Assembly: GCA_036874045.1 (NCBI GenBank)
Contig: CM072337.1
Span: 8,618,001-8,682,000 of the forward strand
DNA from: Cymodocea nodosa
Lineage: Eukaryota; Streptophyta; Magnoliopsida; Alismatales; Cymodoceaceae
DNA: 64,000 nucleotides
Reading direction: 5' to 3'
Part shown: in pieces, positions 21,990 through 32,904 of the stretch
Layout of the letters: each line of letters opens with the position of its first letter
How positions within the stretch are numbered: the first letter of the stretch is position 1
Program-made: the position numbers and the translations under genes
Notes under the pieces: model-generated
The model's database searches: none
Told to the model about the DNA's origin: nothing
The model's input: only the letters and a program-made list of their open reading frames with translations

Positions 21990-21998
21990 TATAAAAGG
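21990..21998 (+). promoter_or_regulatory. Putative TATA box of the B1 LTR
   Basis: TATAAAAGG is found here, and the same box is in the B2 LTR (TATAAAAG at 53949) and inverted in the B LTRs near 30283 and 58290. Confidence 0.6.
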
Positions 21999-22512
21999 CA
22001 TAGAATTCTCGTTGATCAATTATCCCTACACACCAAATGAAAAATCTTTTCAGAGATCAAAAACACCTCTTCGGGGAAAAGCTCTCAAATAGAAGAAAAT
22101 TCAATAAAGTAGAAAAGGTCAAATTTATGTCACTGAATATCTGAAGTATTAGGAGAAAGCAAATTCAGTGAAGTAAAGAAAGACAAGATATTTATCACTG
22201 AAGAATTGCTGAAGAAGAAAAAGAAGAAGAAGAAGAAAGATCTCAAACAGGTAGAAATATTTTTAAATTTTGCAAATTAGTTTTCTCTGTTTGCAGTTAT
22301 GAAATTGTATAGATGAAACATGGTATCGATATATAATTGCATCTACAATTTCTAAGGAGAATTGAATTGTATATTATAATTGAAACCTTGAATAAAAATG
22401 TTTTTATGAAAACAATGTCTCAACTTATTTTTGAGTTTTAAAGTTTCAATTATAATCCAAAATGTTGAAAAACACAATTCACCCCCCTCTTGTGTAGTCA
22501 TACGATCCTACA

Positions 22513-23250
22513 ATTTTATATCTAAGATACTTGATTTTACTTTATATACTTACATTTTGTATTTAAAATAATTTGATTTAATTTTATTTTAGATACTTGT
22601 ATTTTGTATCGACAATATTTTGATTCCAATTTCTTAGATATTTATATATCTATATTTTATATTTAAGATGTTTAAATACACTTGTTTTGGGTCTTAGGTC
22701 TTTATATTTTATACCTAAGATATTTAAATTTTTTTTAGATATTTGTATTTCATATCTAAAATACTTTTAATTTTGAATCTTAGATATTTACATTTTATAA
22801 CTAGAATACTTAATTTTTATTTTATTTTAGATAATTATATTTTATATCTAAAATACTTTAATTTTGAATCTTAGATATTTATATTTTATATCTAAGATAC
22901 TTTAATTTTGAATCTTAGATATTTATATTTTATATCTAAAATACTTTAATTTTGAATCTTAGATATTTATATTTTATATCTAAGATACTTTAATTTTGAA
23001 TCTTAGATATTTATCTTTTATATCTAAGATATTTATTTTTTTATTTTAGATATTCATATTTTATATCTAAAATATTTTAATTTTGAATCTTAGATATTTG
23101 TATTTTATATCTAAGATATCTAATTGCTTATTTTAAATATTTATATTTTACATCTAAAATACTTTAATTTAGAATCTTAGATATTTATATTTTATATCTA
23201 AGATATTTAAATTTTTTTTTAGATATTTATATTTTATATTTAAGAATGCT
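22513..23250. repeat. AT-rich minisatellite, ~44-bp unit, each unit a hairpin
   Basis: Degenerate units occupy most of this stretch and are clearest from 22725 to 23240, about a dozen copies. Each unit holds CTTAGATAT and ATATCTAAG facing each other around nine bases, then a TACTTTAATTTTGAAT-type linker. Spacing alternates a little and the ends are worn. The B1 LTR ends exactly where the array begins, so B1 was probably inserted into or beside it. Confidence 0.85.
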
Positions 23251-26000
23251 TTTATCTTCCCAAAATATTTGACTATTATATGTGTGTGTGTGTTTTTTTT
23301 AAAGGAAACTGAAGGAGATTCGACCTAATCGATCTTCGGTTAGATTGAAAGGAAAAGAAGACCGCAGGCATTTGCCCCTCTCCCTTTTCCCTCTCTCATT
23401 CTTTTCTCCTTTTTTCGTATTTTAAACGTCTAGTCTAATCGATCGTACGCATTGGTCAGACCAACCTTTTAGCATTCGGTCCAACCGTGGATATATTTTG
23501 GTTGGACCTTCCTCTCGTTTCATATATGTATGTTTTTGTATGTGTTGTGATTTAAGTTCAATTATTTTCCGTTCTAGGTATGCTCATTTCGTCAACCATT
23601 TCTCTTTTTTTTATTCATTGCTTTTTTATTTATTCATTTGCACTTCTTTCCCTCTTTTTTCTTTTTTACCGCTTGATGGACAGAGCGTCGCTCGCCCACA
23701 AAAAAATGCGAACGCTAGCCGTTGTAGTTTCAAGAGGTATGCGACGACATGCTTGGAAGTCATAGCTGCCAAAGAACGTTTCCTTCTAGGAAAGTGTGCG
23801 ACAATGTATTCTTTTCTTTTTTGATCTTACCTCTTCCCTTCTCTTTGTTTAAACAGACTGAAACTTACGTTGTTTGGTTGATTTTCTTTTGCAGTTGGAA
23901 CATGCGACGGAGAAATGCAGATGCTTGCGACAGTGCGTACAGCGGAAGAGAAAAAATCATTGTTTTCGCTAGCAGGAGACTTTCTGGCTTTTCCTTTGTA
24001 CAGCTGTACGTCAAAAAAATTTTCTTTCGTTGGTAGTAACTGATGTTCGGAGAGTAGGAGCAGGTGTGCGTGTGATTTTTTTTTTCGAATCTGCTTCCTC
24101 TTCTTTTTATAACCTTCCATCGGAGTGGCGAGAGTGACCCCGTTGCGCATCATGGAAGAGAAAAAATAGCAGATGTGTGGAGCTTTGTTCGTGGGAACGT
24201 GTGCTCTTATAACTTCGATAATAATTTCTTTTGTTTTTGTTTTGTATTTTGTTTGTTGTTATTATTTTTTTATATGCATTTGATTTCATTATCATTTCAT
24301 CATTTCTGTCGTTCATCATTTCATTTTTTTTTGTTATATACATTTTTACTTGGTTTTTTTTTATATTGTGTCCGACGTGTCCAATCTTGTCTTAAATACT
24401 TACCCCTTCTAAAATATTTAATTGGGATTACACTTTAGTTGAAATATCTAATTTCATTTTAGAAATTATTGTTTTGTGTTCACTGTTCTTTTTTCTTTTT
24501 GACTTCATTTGAGGTATTCATGCTTCAAATGTTTAATTTTATATTAACATTTGTTTTATCATTTGATCAAAAATTTTTTGGTCATCTCCATTTTTATTTA
24601 TTTCATTTAATTTTTTGCCGTCAACAATTAGAAATAGTTCATTATTTATGTATCTATATATTTTGAAACTATCAATCAGCAGCAACTGTTTCTTTTATCG
24701 GCGATCCGATTCAGATGCTTGATCTTAATATCCACTTAAAAAAATAAATAAGAAAATCCCCAGCTGAAGCTTGAAGGTGATGTCATTAGTCATCATGAAC
24801 TCAATCACATGATTTTTGTTATATATATAATACATTTTTTATCTTAAAATTTCTAGAGTAATCTCCTCGGGTCTTAACAATATCGCTTGTTTGACATTGT
24901 GGGCAAGCTGGTACGATCAAGTGTCTCACGTTGCTTAAGAAGGCATCTTCACTTTCTGCCACATCTTTCTTGCTTTCAACATCTTCTTTCTATCATCTTT
25001 CTTAATGGAGGAATCATTTGAAAAGACAAAACGTCATCCTTCTTTTGGTGCCAGGTACAAGCAAAATAAATCACAAATTTCCTTTTCCAATATATCTGAT
25101 CATCCAGCTACCAATGTCTCGTATTCTTCCTCCAATCGCCCCGCTGTGGTGTTACACTGTTGTAGTTCCATAACTAGTTAAAATAGTTTGAAGTGTCAGG
25201 ATATACGAGGAACAACCCCATAATTCAATACCCATTTCAAAACCTGCACGAACAAACGTATGCTTCAACTTGTTTTCGGTATACTATTTTTGTTTTCTAA
25301 AGTGGTTTGCTAGAACAAGTGAGAAATGTGATTGAAATCTATTGAGTGTTTGCACTAAAGAAAAGAGAAAATATAGTCAAATGAAATTTAAAATAAATAA
25401 GATCATCTAATTTTATTTTCCGTTTGATTCAGATGTTTGTAAATGTTTAGGAAGGAAAAAAAGTATTTTTCTTCTAAATTCTACTTTTATGGATAGTAAA
25501 CCTAAAGAATCAATTGAAGTTCGTAATGGAAACCGAAGTAATTACTTTATAGTGGAAAATAGTACACACACTATAATTTGAATTTAATTTTGATCAAAGT
25601 GAAAATATTGGTTTTAATTTTGATCAAAATGAAAATATTAGTTTTCTTTGATTCTGTACACAAACTTCCATTGTTTGAAAGCAAGCATTGTTAAATGCTA
25701 ATCGAGCTGCCATTCCAATCAACCAAAGTAGAAGACGACATGTGGATGCATACTCATAGCAATATTTAAATCCTCATTTCCGCTACTTTCAACCAATCTC
25801 GAAAAGGAAGACGGGCATTCCTTTGAAAAAATTAGAGATCAACTTCTGAATAAATGGAACATTGTGGTTGATTACAACCCTACTTCTGCTGCTTTTACTA
25901 TTACATAATTCATTACTAAGTTGTTAATATCATCTGTAGGAGATAGACACATCCTACGATGCAGTTTCAAGTGTAAAGATAGCTTGGAAGTTCTTAGAAC
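23251..26000. other. Intergenic region between minisatellite and NAC gene
   Basis: No gene can be supported. A TG microsatellite lies at 23281-23294. The part 23330-24450 is T-rich, with scattered short frames of low complexity. Near 24880-25170 the minus strand has short coding-like stretches (SNVRHLIVPACPQCQTSDI, and further right LEEEYETLVAG) that may be the remains of an unidentified gene. The part 25690-26000 is probably the 3' untranslated side of the NAC gene. Confidence 0.5.
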
Positions 26001-27803
26001 TCAGCGAAAGAAATTTTTAAGGTTCTTTTCCGAGGCTGCATGGAAATTGCTCTGTTCTTCCTCTTCATCGTCACCAGAATCTTGGGTGACACAGCTTGAT
26101 TCCATCTCCTGGTCGGGTGAACCCACATGGTGGTGATATTTCTGTTTCATGATCTCAATAAATCCATTTTGTTTGCTGGTATCATCTTGATTTGTGGAGG
26201 GTTTGCTCATCTTTGAGTACTTGTTATTGATAGATCTTTCCTTCTGAAAGACTCGACACAGCACCCAGCCTCCCATCTGCATCAAACACCATACAGTACC
26301 TTGTTATGAATATAGTATTGCAAATGATTATTACGAGTGAAACCTTCTTTCTGTAGGTTTTCTAGTACTATTTATGCTTGTTAACTGAAAAAATTCTAAC
26401 GAAGAAAAGCTTTTTCTTTTCCTGTAATTGATGCTGCATGTCTCTGGTCAAGAGTTAAGCTTCTTCTGCATGTGTCCAAACATGACTCTGAAACTGTAAA
26501 TCTTCGGGTTATCTGTATTTTTTTAATAAGTGGTTTTCTTGTATTTTTTTTAATAAATAGTAACCATTGTTTGGGTATCTGTCTAGGTCCTAAGTGGTAG
26601 GAAGCAACACGAAAGTTCGACCAGCAGACATCACAGGGGTCATGTTCCTTGAAGATCTTGTGTGGGAACCACAAAAGATCGCAGAGATGACAGGCACCCA
26701 ACTTATTCCGATATCTTTTGATGTCATCCATTTGTTCAAAAACCATTCATGAATGGGAAATTTGTGAACAACCTGGTGTCAAACATAAAGCGTAGGTGCC
26801 AGTCCACCCAACATAACAACACGCAATAGAATGAAGTTGACTGGTGAGCCTATTTTTTTTACATAGGTTATGGTCTTCCTAGCTAAGACAATAGACAGAA
26901 TTCTTGAGCTGAAAAGTTGTTTTTCTCCGAAAAAATTTACTGCAACAGATTGTTCTCGGTCTGCAAGTTGATTATGAACATCCTTTCTAGATGATGCCCA
27001 AGATGAAAGAACTGAAAGAAGCTGCTTTTTATTTGGATCAAGGTCAGCAAACGGAGAACAGATGACTAAAGTGTATATGGTACCGAGATGTTTGAGGCTG
27101 AAATCACGCAAAGTCGGAAATTCCGGCAGTGTGTTCAAAATTAAGAGGTCAGAATCCCAGCCTTCTTTTGGTGAATTGTCAAGTAAAAACATGAATCTCT
27201 ACTCTACTAACATGGGGCAAATCATTAGCAGGAGAAACAATGGAAGAAACAAGGGGGGGCACAGTAGAACTCACATGGGTGGTAGGGGAGTTGTCCTGCG
27301 TTAGACGGTATTCATGGAGGACCCAATCAGTCCTGGTGGACCCATTGGACGGCCTGCCTTTGTGGAACGCCATCACCCTCATCACCCCAACCACCTGCTT
27401 CCCTTCACCAACTGTGACTCTCTTGTCCTTCCCGGTGACCTTCCAGTACCCAGACCCAGCAGCTCTGCTCACCCTGTTGCCGTTGGCCTCTTTCTTGAAG
27501 TGGAAGAAGTACCTTTCCTTCTCACCACACCCAACAGCACCACCTGAAACGCAAGAAACAAGACCAGCCCACTCAGATCTGCTGAGCGTCACATGTGTCA
27601 CCGTACGGCTCAATATTCGATACCGAACCTGCAGGTATGTCCCATGGGTCGTAGACGGAGAGTTGGATGTCAGGCATGATGGGGGCGGCCGGTAATGGGT
27701 AGGAGAGGACCTTCCTCTTCAGGTACTGCACGACCAACTCCTCGTCTGTCGGGCAGAACCTGAAACCTGGTGGTAACTTTATCACCGCGCCTTTGTTCTC
27801 CAT
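26001..27803 (-). CDS. NAC-domain transcription factor, three exons (VNI2/NAC083-like)
   Basis: Proposed exons, read from right to left: 27803-27629, 27543-27275 and 26276-26001, joining to 239 codons plus TGA. Intron 1 (85 bp) and intron 2 (998 bp) both have GT and AG ends; the intron 2 donor is GTGAGT. The NAC DNA-binding domain is complete: LPPGFRFCPTDEELVVQYL (subdomain A), DPWDIPAG, then EKERYFFHFKKEANGNR, GSGYWKVTGKDKRV, RTDWVLHEYRL and WVLCRVFQKERS (subdomain E) in exon 3. The short acidic C terminus has a run of Asp/Glu. The usual FRFHPTDEEL has Cys in place of His. NAC proteins act in the nucleus as dimers binding CACG-core promoters. Spacing between HEYRL and WVLCR fits the NAC083 (VNI2) type. 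It is the only gene in the window that looks intact; the clade is inference and the donor was chosen by phase and consensus. Confidence 0.85.
26779..27192 (-). other. Long open frame inside NAC intron 2, unidentified
   Basis: An open frame of 137 codons on the NAC strand ends in TGA-free sequence until 26779 and has ordinary protein composition (for example SPFADLDPNKKQLLSVLSSW and VNFILLRVVMLGGLAPTLY). Coding-like sequence seems to continue to about 26400 with stops and frame changes. It has no NAC features and I do not recognise the family. It may be a fragment of another gene copied into the intron, or chance. Confidence 0.35.
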
Positions 27804-27922
27804 CTTTTCTCTGTTTTTCCTTGATGCAGTAGGAGTAAGAGAAGTGCACCGGTGTAATGAAATTGAAAGGGGTAGACAGCCGTGTTGTTTGGCGCAGTGG
27901 GAGGGAGACGAGTGTGTTTGGG

Positions 27923-27929
27923 TTTTATA
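27923..27929 (-). promoter_or_regulatory. Putative TATA box of the NAC gene
   Basis: TATAAAA on the minus strand lies about 120 bases before the start codon at 27803, a fitting distance for a core promoter with a short leader. Confidence 0.55.
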
Positions 27930-28979
27930 GGAGTGTTTCACGGAGAAGAAAATGAAGTTTGTGGCGTAACTAGGACTCAAGCTCTTGGGCTCCAGCAGCT
28001 TCTTCAACCCAACTTCAGGTCTACCACCATCTTCAACTGCAGTTTGTGTGATGTTTTGGTTTACTGATACCGAGTTGGAAACAACCAAACCGTCAAACAC
28101 GACGGCAAATATTAAATAATAAAAGGCTAGCATGCTGTCGTAACTTTTTATGTAAATAATAATAAATATTGGACAAGGAAGATGATGTAAATTCCGTGTG
28201 ACACTACGTAAGGCATTATTTTGATGAGAGCTCAAATTATTATAGGATTGAACATAAATTAGGATTTTCTATATCATTCATATCATAACACCTCCGAAGT
28301 TGTGCTCTCAGTTTCATTTTTATTCTAGGTTTTATTAAAGTAACCTTTTTTTGCATCTTCATTATAGCTGGACTGATCAATCAGATTTTTATTTTTAGAT
28401 TTCCTCTCCCTTTTTATCGGAGATAGCTTTTAAGGTATAGATAGAACTTATAATATTTTAAGGGAAATTTCATGATACATGGATATTTCACCGGAAAAAA
28501 TTGACTACCTATTTTCTTAATTAGAAATCCCACATTCCATGTATTTTAATTAAGAAAATTCGTACCCAAAGAACTTTCTTATTGTTTGGAGTTTATTCAT
28601 GCTTGGTAGTGACGCTCATTATGCTTTGCTTTGTGTATATCATGTCGGCGCTCTTTTCTTTTAGAATGTCTTGAGTGCTATCCTTTCCATCCATCTTTAT
28701 GGGAATTTAATATGTTGCCATTAATGACCAAGAGGACCTCGTTTATTTGTACGAATTAGAAACATCTTAGAATGGTCAATCAATACGACATTCATTGTTG
28801 CTTTATTGTATACGCTTGTCAAAAGCTTATTATTTGGCCAAGTATTGTAATTAGATAATAATGTAAAGAATCGATTCAACCCCAAGTTTTCATATAAAAT
28901 ATGAAAAATAAAAATACACAAAAATTGAAAGTTACCCTTCATCCTAAAGTAAAATATATATCTTTTGAAAAATTAAAAT
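27930..28979. other. Upstream region of the NAC gene
   Basis: No gene or repeat is recognised. The sequence is AT-rich. The first few hundred bases probably hold the NAC promoter. Short frames here are of low complexity or lie within the presumed leader. Confidence 0.5.
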
Positions 28980-29406
28980 ATAAACAACAACAATAATTTA
29001 AGCCATAACCTCATTACTCAATCGTATGAATTCTTTTTTCCCGTGAATTTAAAATTTTCTCATAATTCTTAACTAAGTAGTTTTAGGCATTCATTTATTT
29101 CTTTTAATTTCTTCTATCTTAATTAATTCTCTTATCTTAACTATGTGGTTTTGGCCTCATAAGGATGACTAAATCACTTAAGATAATTTCTTCTTATTTT
29201 ATCTACAATTGATTTAACTTCTACTTCATTGCTAATAAAATTGATTTTTAGTTCATTCCTTAAAGTATCATCACACATTCATTGAATCATACATATCTTA
29301 GAAATACCAATTTTTTTGCATATAAGTATATTTTATAATACAATATTTTTAATCATAAAGTATAGTTGAGTAAATAATAGTTTTATAGATAATGTTATCC
29401 TCCTAT
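28980..29406 (-). pseudogene. Decayed LINE reverse transcriptase, 3' part
   Basis: On the minus strand, frames broken by many stops resemble the region after the RT of plant LINEs, with traces such as IRRNYLK and FSHPYE where LINEs have a KMRENRLRWFGHV-like segment. It continues the fragment at 41080-41345: element C split the two, and the TSD CCTAT marks the break. Highly decayed. Confidence 0.6.
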
Positions 29407-32400
29407 TGTTAGGACTTTATGGCTTACTAGAGGGGGGGGTGAATGGTAATAATTTGTTTCTTTAGTTTTTTAATGGTAGATTGATATAAAGAATTAGCAA
29501 GCACATGATAAAAAAAAACACACAGAGATTTTAGGTGGTTCACCACTAACGGCTAGTCCACTCCTAAAGGATACTTGGGCTTTACTAAACTTTCACAAAC
29601 TTACAATCACTTGCTTTAAGGTTAAAGCAAGAACCAACCATTCACTTGAGCTTTCTAGTCATACCTCCAACCAATCTTTCTTTGAAGTTTTGATCCGTGT
29701 ACTTTAGTAAACACTAGGTTGAAAGTGTAGGATCATTTGACTATACAAGAGGGGGGTGAATTGTGTATTTTTAATATTTTCTAAAATATAATTGAAACTT
29801 TAAAACTCAAAAACAAGTCGAGACATTGTTTTCATAAAATCATTTTTATTCAAGGTTTCAATTACAATATACAATTCAATTCTCCTTAGAAATTGTAGAT
29901 GCAATTATAACTCGATACCATGTATCATCTAAACAATTTCATAACTACAAACAGAGAAAACTAATTTACAGAATTTAAAACTTTTCTCCCTGTTTGAGAT
30001 CTTTCTTTTTCTTCTTTTTCTTCTTCAGCAATTCTTTAGTGACAAATATCTTGTCTTTCTCTGTTTCACCGAATTTGCTTTCACTTGATACTTCAAATCT
30101 TCAACGACATAAATTTAACCTTTTATGCTTCACTAAATTTTCTTCCACTTGAGAGATTTTGCTTGAAGAGGTGTTTTTGATCCCTGAAAAAGATTTTTCT
30201 TTTGGTGTGTAGGAATGGTTTGATCCTTGAAAAGATTTTTCATTTTGTGTGCAAGGATGGTTTGATCAATGAGAATTCTATGCCTTTTATACTGTATCTT
30301 CATTTCATGCATATCCTTCACGTTTAACCACTACTAGTTTTCCACTTCTCCACATCTTTTCTTTTTCCTTCATCGAAACACACACGTTCTAACCCACGTT
30401 TATATTTCGAATTTTCTTTAATCATCAATCCTGGAACTCTGAAAAATTTCCTGCAAAATAAACTTTCTCATCCAAAAATTTTTCATCAGTGTAATAAGAA
30501 GTCGTTACTTTAATGTTAACTAAATGAGTAACACAAGTATATATATATAACTTAACATTTCTAACTTAACGAGTTCCTCATGTGCCATTTTACATGACAA
30601 ATATTGTAGCTAACTCAATGAAGTAAGTTTGTGGTGTTATGCTAACTCAACGAACCAGCTTAACCTTTCTTTCGGAAGGTTAAACGATAACTCACCGAAA
30701 ATAGTTTAAGTTTTGGATAGTTACGGATGTAAGTCACCGAAAAACTCTTTATATTATAAAACTAGTGAGACACGTGTCAAGACCTGAAAACATGACTTAA
30801 GTTACCTTTCGGATAGTTACGATTGTAAGTCTCCGAAAAAAAACTCTAACTCACTGATTCAGTAATAAACAAATGTTTTTATAATAAGAATTTTACCACG
30901 TGCAAAAATAACAACTTAAGTTTATAACGCTAACCTAACGCGTTACCTTAGTATTCAATATAGCAACTCAACGCGTTTAGTTATGTTAACTTAACGAGTT
31001 AAACATGTGCACCTCACGTGATACAATACAACATTCGTAACTTATAATTTCACCACGTGTATAACACTAACTTAACGAGTTCGTCTCTTCTTTTACTCAC
31101 TAACTTAACGAGTTATCACGTGACCTATTTTAACCTTTAAGCCTCTAACTTAACAAGTTCTCACGTGACCTCTATACAAACAAAACTCTAACTTAACGAG
31201 TTGTCTAAACGTGCACTATTCATGATATAGAAGATATAACTTTAAAACATATCATGCTTTTCAATAAAAACACACGTTAACTTAAAGTTTAGCTAAATGA
31301 GAAATTAATGCAACGAAATGACTAGTTATTAACTTTAGATCCAATATAGACAAGTATTTATATCAGTAAGCTTTTTCTGTATTAATTAATGATTTTAATT
31401 TCTTTTCACAAGCAATAGTAATTGAGCAAATATGATTATTTTCATTCAGCACACATCATCAAAACAAAAATACTCAACAGAAAGTATCAGAGTTGAGTGC
31501 GTGATAAGCTTCTGAAATTGAGTCTATAAATGTTGAAGATGATTTGATCTCTAAGGCTTTCTTCTATTGAGCTTGGTGTAAATATATGTATGAGCAAAAG
31601 CTTAGCTAATTCTGTTGTCTGTAGCTTGTATATATACTAAACATGTGTAACGATCATATTTTTCATCCAACGGATGTATTCTACTGTACTTGATCGAATT
31701 TCAGTCCCAAATATGGTAAGTTACCATTTAAGAAGATATTTCAAGATATCCTTTTGATTTTCTCAACCTTTCGGATAGTTAGCTGTGTAACTCTCCGAAG
31801 GATGTTTGTAACTCACCGAAAAATCACTTAAGTCTTTCTGCCATGTAGGGTTTTAGATCGTACAATGAGAGCTGTCATTCAATCGGATACCTGCAGTTGT
31901 AACTTACCGAACTGTTATTTAACTATCGGATAGTTAGCTATAGTAACCCTCCGAAATCCTTCATTAAGTTTCCGATTGCTTTATTTAATTCAACACGTGC
32001 ATAATAGACTGACTTAAGTTTCGGATGGTTATACCTGTAACTCACCAAAACACTTCAAGATTTTGGATAGTTAACTCCAATAACTTTTTGATTTTCCTTT
32101 TAAGCTTCTGTTTGGATTTCTACACATGCGAAATTCAATGACTTTAAGCTTCGGATGGTTATTCCTCTAACTCACAGAAACTCTTCAAGATTTCAGATAG
32201 TTAACTCCTGTAACTTTTCGATTCTTCATACATCCATCTTTCTAACTCTTCAAAAACCTTCTAATTGTTAGATACTTAATCTTCTAACTGTTCGATTGTA
32301 TTGCTACTGCTTTATACTGCCTTTCAGATACTTAGACTGTTAACTCACTGAAAATATTTCTCTTTCAGATAGTTAAGCCTGGTAACCTTTCGAAGTCCTT

Positions 32401-32528
32401 TTTATCATTGTAGCAAGCTTTGAACTGTTTGTATCAACTTTTGCTCTCTTGCTGACTGTTAAGCCTGAGAAATACAATTTAAAACCTCACATTGATTTTT
32501 GCATTATCAAAATCTAGAGGTCCTTTCA
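29407..32528 (-). repeat. C 3' LTR, interrupted
   Basis: On the plus strand it runs from TGTTAGGACTTTATGG to GGTCCTTTCA. It is split by a B-type solo LTR at 29726-31479. The uninterrupted copy at 39717-41079 shows the empty site at about 40034. The part 31750-32400 is a string of TCGGATAGTTA, AACTCTCCGAA and AACTCACCGAAA words. Confidence 0.9.
29726..31479 (-). mobile_element. B-type solo LTR inside the C 3' LTR
   Basis: This 1754-bp LTR runs from TGTAGGATC to ACTCAACA on the plus strand, so it is in reverse orientation relative to B1. The 5-bp duplication GAAAG is perfect on both sides (29721-29725 and 31480-31484). Solo LTRs arise by recombination between the two LTRs of one element. It carries a GACACGTGTC G-box at about 30770 and several CACGTG or CACGTGA boxes at 30895-31190. 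Confidence 0.92.
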
Positions 32529-32542
32529 ATCTCTCCCTTTTT
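32529..32542 (-). promoter_or_regulatory. Polypurine tract of C
   Basis: On the minus strand AAAAAGGGAGAGAT ends at the 3' LTR of element C. Confidence 0.8.
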
Positions 32543-32904
32543 GATAATGGCAAAAAAACCTTACAATATATTACATGTATTTCTCTCCCTATATATCTAT
32601 ACAGAAAGGCACACAAGGAATACAGAATAATGAGATTTAGAAACTCCCCCTATTTTTTTGAGATTACTCCCCCTATTTTACTACAGCCTACTACCAAAAT
32701 ATGGTATTTCTCCCTCTTTTTTGCCGATTGTCAAAAGGAGTGAGAAGTAAGATACTGACTTGGTGGAGCAATTCTAGCTGATTATCAAAAGAATGACTAA
32801 GTTGCTGCAAAACAGAGATGTTAGTAGAACAAGCTCTTAGTTGTGAGCTTGGAGAGTAGAGAGATATGAAATTATAAATCATATAAAGAGCAAATCCCTA
32901 AATT

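Larger units (their letters stand above)
18090..22512 (+). mobile_element. B1: 3' half of a SIRE-like Ty1/copia element
   Basis: It contains a third ORF (18116-20286), a non-coding 3' stretch, a PPT and the 3' LTR. The 5' half is cut off by element D. The LTR family is tied to copia by element B2, where the same LTR is followed by an initiator tRNA-Met PBS and a copia gag start. An ORF after pol is a hallmark of the SIRE group of copia elements. Here pol is not seen in any copy, so the assignment is inference. Confidence 0.7.
20831..22512 (+). repeat. B1 3' LTR
   Basis: This 1682-bp LTR runs from TGTTAAGTATTTTG to ACGATCCTACA. U3 holds several TCACGTGA palindromes, each followed by AACTCGTTAAGTTA, and a 45-bp tandem repeat (21149-21266). 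A TATAAAAGG box is at 21990. U5 is rich in GAA (22205-22240) and ends in a C-rich CACCCCCCTCTTG segment. Other B LTRs are at 29726, 52935, 54899, 57778 and 63942. Confidence 0.9.

Noticed and set aside
22725-23240. CRISPR-like array
   Set aside because: The repeats are tandem and AT-only, with no unique spacers and no cas genes, in a plant nuclear setting; it is a minisatellite.
23498-24438. Several open frames on both strands in T-rich sequence
   Set aside because: Composition is Phe/Leu/Ser/Cys-rich from T-runs, frames overlap on both strands, and no domain is visible.
27240-27695. Plus-strand open frames opposite the NAC exons
   Set aside because: They are shadows of the GC-richer NAC coding strand; the minus strand carries the NAC motifs and splice sites.
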